Position numbers and translations under genes: made by a program
In this document: positions 35,882-39,095 of the stretch, piece by piece
Layout: every line of letters starts with the position of its first letter
How positions within the stretch are numbered: position 1 is the first letter of the stretch
Origin: Candidatus Methanoperedens sp.
GTDB taxonomy: Archaea > Halobacteriota > Methanosarcinia > Methanosarcinales > Methanoperedenaceae
Assembly: GCA_023249105.1 (NCBI GenBank)
Contig: JAHFDG010000038.1
Coordinates: forward strand, 1 to 39,095
Reading direction: 5' to 3'
Length of the DNA stretch: 39,095 bases
Notes under the pieces: model-generated
What the model was told of the DNA's origin: nothing
Database searches by the model: none
Seen by the model: the letters and a program-made list of their open reading frames with translations, nothing else

Positions 35882-37357
35882 AAAATCCTCGTAGTGACAG
35901 GGAAACTTGCAGAGAATGCTGTAAAAAAGTCTGTAACAGATGAAGCCGATGTCCTGGTACTGGATATAGAAGTCGCAGCTTTTGTAACGCCAGCACTTTT
36001 GCGCCGCTCTTTACCGGATAAAAAATACGACTTGATTCTTATTCCCGGGCTTGCTTCAGGCGATTTTTCAGGACTTGAAAAAGAACTCAACACGCCAATC
36101 AGACTCGGACCGAAACACGCGGTTGACCTTGATTTTGTTCTTTCATTTGCAGATACAATCGCTTTTTCCAAAAAAGTTCCTGCATGCGAGCTGTTATTGG
36201 AAAAAAGGCGAAGCAGCGCATTTGAAAAAATAATCGAAATTGAAGAAAGGTCAATTTCGCCATTAACATTAAAAGGACTAAAACTTGGCGGGAATTCCCG
36301 TATGAAGGTGATGGCAGAGATAGTGGATGCGGGGCATTTGACCCGAAGCGAACTCACCAATAAAATATACTATTATATCGAACAGGGAGCCGATATCATC
36401 GACCTTGGGATTTCACTTGACACCGCGCCGGATAAAGTTAGAGCGGCAGTAGAAACTGCAAAATCGGTCACAGGCATTCCCTTGAGTATCGATACTCTTG
36501 ACCCAGCTCTAATCAATACGGCGCTTGATTCCGGGATAGATATTGTTCTTAGCCTGAACTCTGAAAATATCAATGAAGTGAGGGATAACATCGTCCAGAG
36601 TTCCGCAGCCGCTGTAATAATTCCCGACTGCGTTGAGGATCTGGAGAGTTTATTTAAAAACATTGAATCCGCCAAAAATTCAGGAATCGTGAATATCATA
36701 GCCGATCCGGTTCTTGAACCTGCGGGGCACGGTCTTGTGGAATCGATAAACAGGTATTACGAGCTCAGGGAACGCGACTGGGAAACGCCGCTTTTCTTTG
36801 GCATCGGCAATGTTACAGAACTTATCGATGCCGATTCGATAGGTGTGAATGCAATGCTGTCCGGCATCGCCATGGAGCTCGGTTCAAGCATCCTGTTCAC
36901 GCCCGAATTCAGCTCAAAAGCGTATAACAGCGTATCGGAGTTAAAAACCGCATCTATGATGATGATGCTTGCAAGAGAAAGGGGAAGCGCCCCGAAAGAC
37001 CTCGGGATTGATTTGCTTGCGATAAAAGAGAAAAGAAGGCGGGAGTTCGGTCTCCATCCTGAAAATGCAACAGAAGCAAGAGAAAACGAGAAATGGCATC
37101 TTGACACGGCAGGCAGTTTTAAAATCGAGATAACAGAGGATGAATACAGTAACGGAAAAGCCCATCCAGGAAAAATCGTGGCAAAGCATAATGATAATTC
37201 AATCGCGGGAGAAACAGCAAAGGAAGTTCTTGACACAATCATAAGGCTTGGGCTTGTTTCACGCATTGACCATGCAGGTTATCTTGGAAGAGAACTAATG
37301 AAAGCCGAACTTGCCCTGAAATTCAAGAGGAGCTATTCACAGGATGACAAATTTTGA
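35879..37357 (+). CDS. Dihydropteroate synthase-related protein
   Basis: This 492-residue protein belongs to the archaeal family related to dihydropteroate synthase (TIGR00284 type), linked to tetrahydromethanopterin synthesis. An N-terminal domain of about 140 residues precedes a TIM barrel with MKVMAEIVDAGHLT, QGADIIDLGISLDTAPDKV and PLSIDTLDP. A C-terminal domain of about 120 residues follows. The start codon lies in the hairpin leader. It overlaps the next gene by 14 bases, so the two are coupled. Confidence 0.85.
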   Translation: MKILVVTGKLAENAVKKSVTDEADVLVLDIEVAAFVTPALLRRSLPDKKYDLILIPGLASGDFSGLEKELNTPIRLGPKHAVDLDFVLSFADTIAFSKKVPACELLLEKRRSSAFEKIIEIEERSISPLTLKGLKLGGNSRMKVMAEIVDAGHLTRSELTNKIYYYIEQGADIIDLGISLDTAPDKVRAAVETAKSVTGIPLSIDTLDPALINTALDSGIDIVLSLNSENINEVRDNIVQSSAAAVIIPDCVEDLESLFKNIESAKNSGIVNIIADPVLEPAGHGLVESINRYYELRERDWETPLFFGIGNVTELIDADSIGVNAMLSGIAMELGSSILFTPEFSSKAYNSVSELKTASMMMMLARERGSAPKDLGIDLLAIKEKRRREFGLHPENATEARENEKWHLDTAGSFKIEITEDEYSNGKAHPGKIVAKHNDNSIAGETAKEVLDTIIRLGLVSRIDHAGYLGRELMKAELALKFKRSYSQDDKF

Positions 37358-38447
37358 AATAATAAAAAAATTTTCGGATAACGATGCCATTTCCGAAATC
37401 CTCACCCGTGCCCTTGATAATGAACCAATTGGACTGCAAGAAGGCGTTTCGCTTCTTGAATGCAGCAACCTCAATCTCCTGGGCGCAGCAGCGGACGAGT
37501 TAAGAAAACAAAGCGCCGGAGAGCTTGTTACCTTTGTGGTTGACCGGAATATAAATTATACCAATATATGCTCTTCAAAATGCAAATTCTGCGCATTCTT
37601 CAGGGAACCTGATTCAAAGGATGCATACGTGCTGGCAATCGATGAAATTCTTGCAAAAATCGATGAGGCGGTTGGGCTTGGGGCGACACAGATTCTCCTG
37701 CAGGGAGGGCTGAATCCCGATATCCCGATCGATTACTATGAAGAGATGCTGAGGCAGGTAAAAAAAAGATTCAATGTCCAGATGCATGCCTTCTCGCCGC
37801 CTGAAATAGTGCATATCTCAAAGTTATACGGCGCAGGTATCAGGGAAACGATTTCACGTCTCCACGAGGCAGGGCTTGATTCCATACCCGGCGGGGGGGC
37901 TGAGATCCTTGATGACCGTGTGCGAAAGAGCGTATCACCCAATAAGATAGGGTGGAAACAGTGGCAGGAGGTCATGCTGGCTGCCCATTCGCTCGGTATC
38001 CCGACCACTGCGACCATGGTATTCGGGCATGCCGAGACTCTCGAAGAGCGGGTGAAACACATCCTTCGCGTGCGTGAAATGCAGGAAAAATATAATGGAT
38101 TTACCGCGTTTATCCCGTGGAGTTTCCAGTCAGAGAACACGCAATTGAGCGGGACTTCAACAGGGGTGGATTACCTGAAAATGGTCGCAGTGTCTCGCAT
38201 TCTTCTTAACGGACATATTAAAAACATACAGGCTTCATGGGTGACGCAGGGTTTATCGGTCGCCCAGGTGGCATTGAATTACGGGGCGAACGACCTTGGC
38301 GGGACGATGATAGAAGAGAACGTGGTCAGGGCGGCTGGCGTGCCTTTCCACAGCAAGAGCATAGATGAGTTTGTGCATATTGCGACAAAAATGGGGCGGC
38401 CTGTTGCGAAACGGGATACGCTGTATAATATCCTGGAGCGGTATTAG
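37344..38447 (+). CDS. mqnC: Radical SAM enzyme, MqnC-like (dehypoxanthine futalosine cyclase)
   Basis: This 367-residue radical SAM protein has CxxxCxxC at Cys76, Cys80 and Cys83 (YTNICSSKCKFCAF). The family also includes CofG/CofH (F420) and MqnE. LDSIPGGGAEILDDRVR, TAFIPWSFQSENTQL and ASWVTQGLSVAQVALNYGANDLGGTMIEENV fit MqnC better than CofH, which has other residues at the FIPW and SWVTQG positions. MqnC closes the ring in the futalosine menaquinone pathway, known in some archaea. CofH remains an alternative. Confidence 0.75.
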   Translation: MTNFEIIKKFSDNDAISEILTRALDNEPIGLQEGVSLLECSNLNLLGAAADELRKQSAGELVTFVVDRNINYTNICSSKCKFCAFFREPDSKDAYVLAIDEILAKIDEAVGLGATQILLQGGLNPDIPIDYYEEMLRQVKKRFNVQMHAFSPPEIVHISKLYGAGIRETISRLHEAGLDSIPGGGAEILDDRVRKSVSPNKIGWKQWQEVMLAAHSLGIPTTATMVFGHAETLEERVKHILRVREMQEKYNGFTAFIPWSFQSENTQLSGTSTGVDYLKMVAVSRILLNGHIKNIQASWVTQGLSVAQVALNYGANDLGGTMIEENVVRAAGVPFHSKSIDEFVHIATKMGRPVAKRDTLYNILERY

Positions 38448-38488
38448 CGCAAGTTTCATTTACTCAACATCACGACGGGTAGGGACTT

Positions 38489-38976
38489 CTATTTTCTTCC
38501 CCGGAACAGAAGCGGAATAATCCCTATAACCACAAGAACGCTCCCGAACCAGAGTAGAGTCATGCCAGGAATAACCCTCACGTTGGCAACAGAGATGAAA
38601 ATAGGAGTTTCAGTACCTATCCCCTGGTATCTTACGTTGACATCAGCAAGAAGTCCCCTGTATATCAAAGGCTCGGTTATGAATTCTCCTTTGATTTCCC
38701 TGAAACTTGCCGCACCGGAATCTATCAGAACCCCGTCTTTGTAGATATTGTACACGCCGATTTTTGTTAAAACGGCTGAAGCGTGTTTATGCGCCACGGG
38801 AAAAGCGAGGTTCTCAAGCTGGATCTCGTATACGCCTAATTCAGGTATCTTGCTCATGACGCTTTTCTTTTCATGGAATTTCATGAACAGCACGGTTTCT
38901 GAATTTGCATAAGCGCTCATGAGTACACCGATGAGAATAATCGCAATCCCAAGATGAACAATATGGGGACCGCTTG
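38489..38976 (-). CDS. CcmF-like cytochrome c maturation protein, 3' exon
   Basis: The frame running leftward from the intron junction codes about 161 residues starting SGPHIVHLGIAIILIGVL. This is the GGxxVHLG-type helix of CcmF. A periplasmic beta region (YEIQLENLAFPV, DGVLIDSGAASFREIKGEF, TPIFISVANVRV) and a last helix (GMTLLWFGSVLVVIGIIPLLF) follow. The upstream part of the gene is beyond the intron, outside the window. An ATG at 38920 could be read as a start, but the homology reaches past it. The CcmF call is from memory of the family. Confidence 0.65.
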
Positions 38977-39095
38977 GTAGAGTAAAAGAGAGGTCTTAAC
39001 AACCTCCCTCTCCTCATCAAACTGCACGGACTGATTTCCAGTATGCAGCTTTCGTTTGGCAATCCCTTTTCAAGAAATGGTTTCATCCAGTAATA
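38977..39095 (-). mobile_element. Group II intron, 3' end (domains V and VI), partial
   Basis: On the minus strand 39051-39019 folds as domain V. A 9-bp lower stem AAGCTGCAT/GTGCAGTTT carries the catalytic AGC, then a CC bulge, then an upper stem ACTGG/TCAGT with AAA loop. Domain VI follows: GAGAGGGAGGT pairs with ACCTCTCTTTT (loop near 39000), then a bulged A at 38983, then GAG/CTC. The bulged A is 7 nt from the 3' end CTCTAC (38977), the normal branch-point distance. The intron-encoded protein and 5' end lie beyond the window. Confidence 0.85.

Noticed and set aside
37344-38447. CofH (F420 synthesis) as first assignment of the radical SAM gene
   Set aside because: CofH is expected in this kind of archaeon, but the GGGAEILDD, FIPWSFQ and SWVTQG segments fit MqnC; kept as an alternative.
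38871-39086. 71-residue minus-strand frame and apparent frameshifts in the ccmF-like gene
   Set aside because: The frame runs through intron domains V and VI. The frame breaks that first looked like sequencing errors or a pseudogene are explained by the group II intron, whose fold and branch point are intact.

Overview
The window looks like chromosomal DNA of a methanogen-related euryarchaeon. It carries archaeal translation genes (aIF2 beta, ribosomal protein L10e), class I HMG-CoA reductase, archaeal riboflavin kinase/regulator RbkR, a methanopterin-type DHPS-related protein, TATA-box promoters and nif genes with the archaeal nifI1/nifI2 PII pair. A menaquinone-type radical SAM gene (mqnC-like) and a CcmF-type cytochrome c maturation gene suggest a relative of Ca. 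Methanoperedens (ANME-2d) more than a classical Methanosarcina. This placement is inference from gene content, not a database match.

Layout. 1-4950: a leftward nitrogen-fixation operon nifH-nifI1-nifI2-nifD-nifK-ferredoxin; nifE, nifN and nifB are absent. 5273-10694: three consecutive amt-glnK pairs. The promoter of nifH and of each amt gene carries the same 16-bp palindrome preceded by CAGT, about 16 bp downstream of the TATA box, so all four probably form one nitrogen regulon (NrpR is the likely regulator). 10716-16053: a presenilin-type protease, pheA, rbkR-ribB with two tandem CTCA-N4-TGAG palindromes, ilvE and small unknown genes. 16140-17132: an unrecognised AT-rich membrane protein.

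17259-24245: a metal-uptake region with an ECF transporter (cbiM-cbiO-cbiQ, leftward), a small unknown gene, the nickel regulator nikR and a second ECF transporter nikM-N-Q-O. Palindromes with GTATTA/TAATAC half-sites precede the transcription units. 24259-29572: hmgA, a DsrE-family protein, a flippase-like membrane protein, a HELHH protein, pgk and a cupredoxin-like lipoprotein.

29668-33761: an accessory patch with a TatD-like hydrolase, a nine-repeat TPR membrane protein, a VapBC pair, a HEPN-MNT pair, a truncated copy of the TPR protein's N-terminus and a GlmU-like C-terminal remnant. 33780-38447: aIF2 beta, L10e, MarC, a DHPS-related protein and an MqnC-like enzyme.

At the right edge a leftward ccmF-like gene is interrupted by a group II intron. 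Domain V and domain VI, with the bulged branch-point A seven nucleotides from the 3' splice site, can be read directly; without the intron the gene would look frameshifted. Two dispersed palindromic repeat families run through the intergenic spaces. One has 28-nt arms built on a 9-nt period (four copies). The other has two hairpins and supplies the ribosome-binding site and start region of two genes, with the start codon paired in a 10-bp stem in the best copy. No tRNA, rRNA or CRISPR array was seen.
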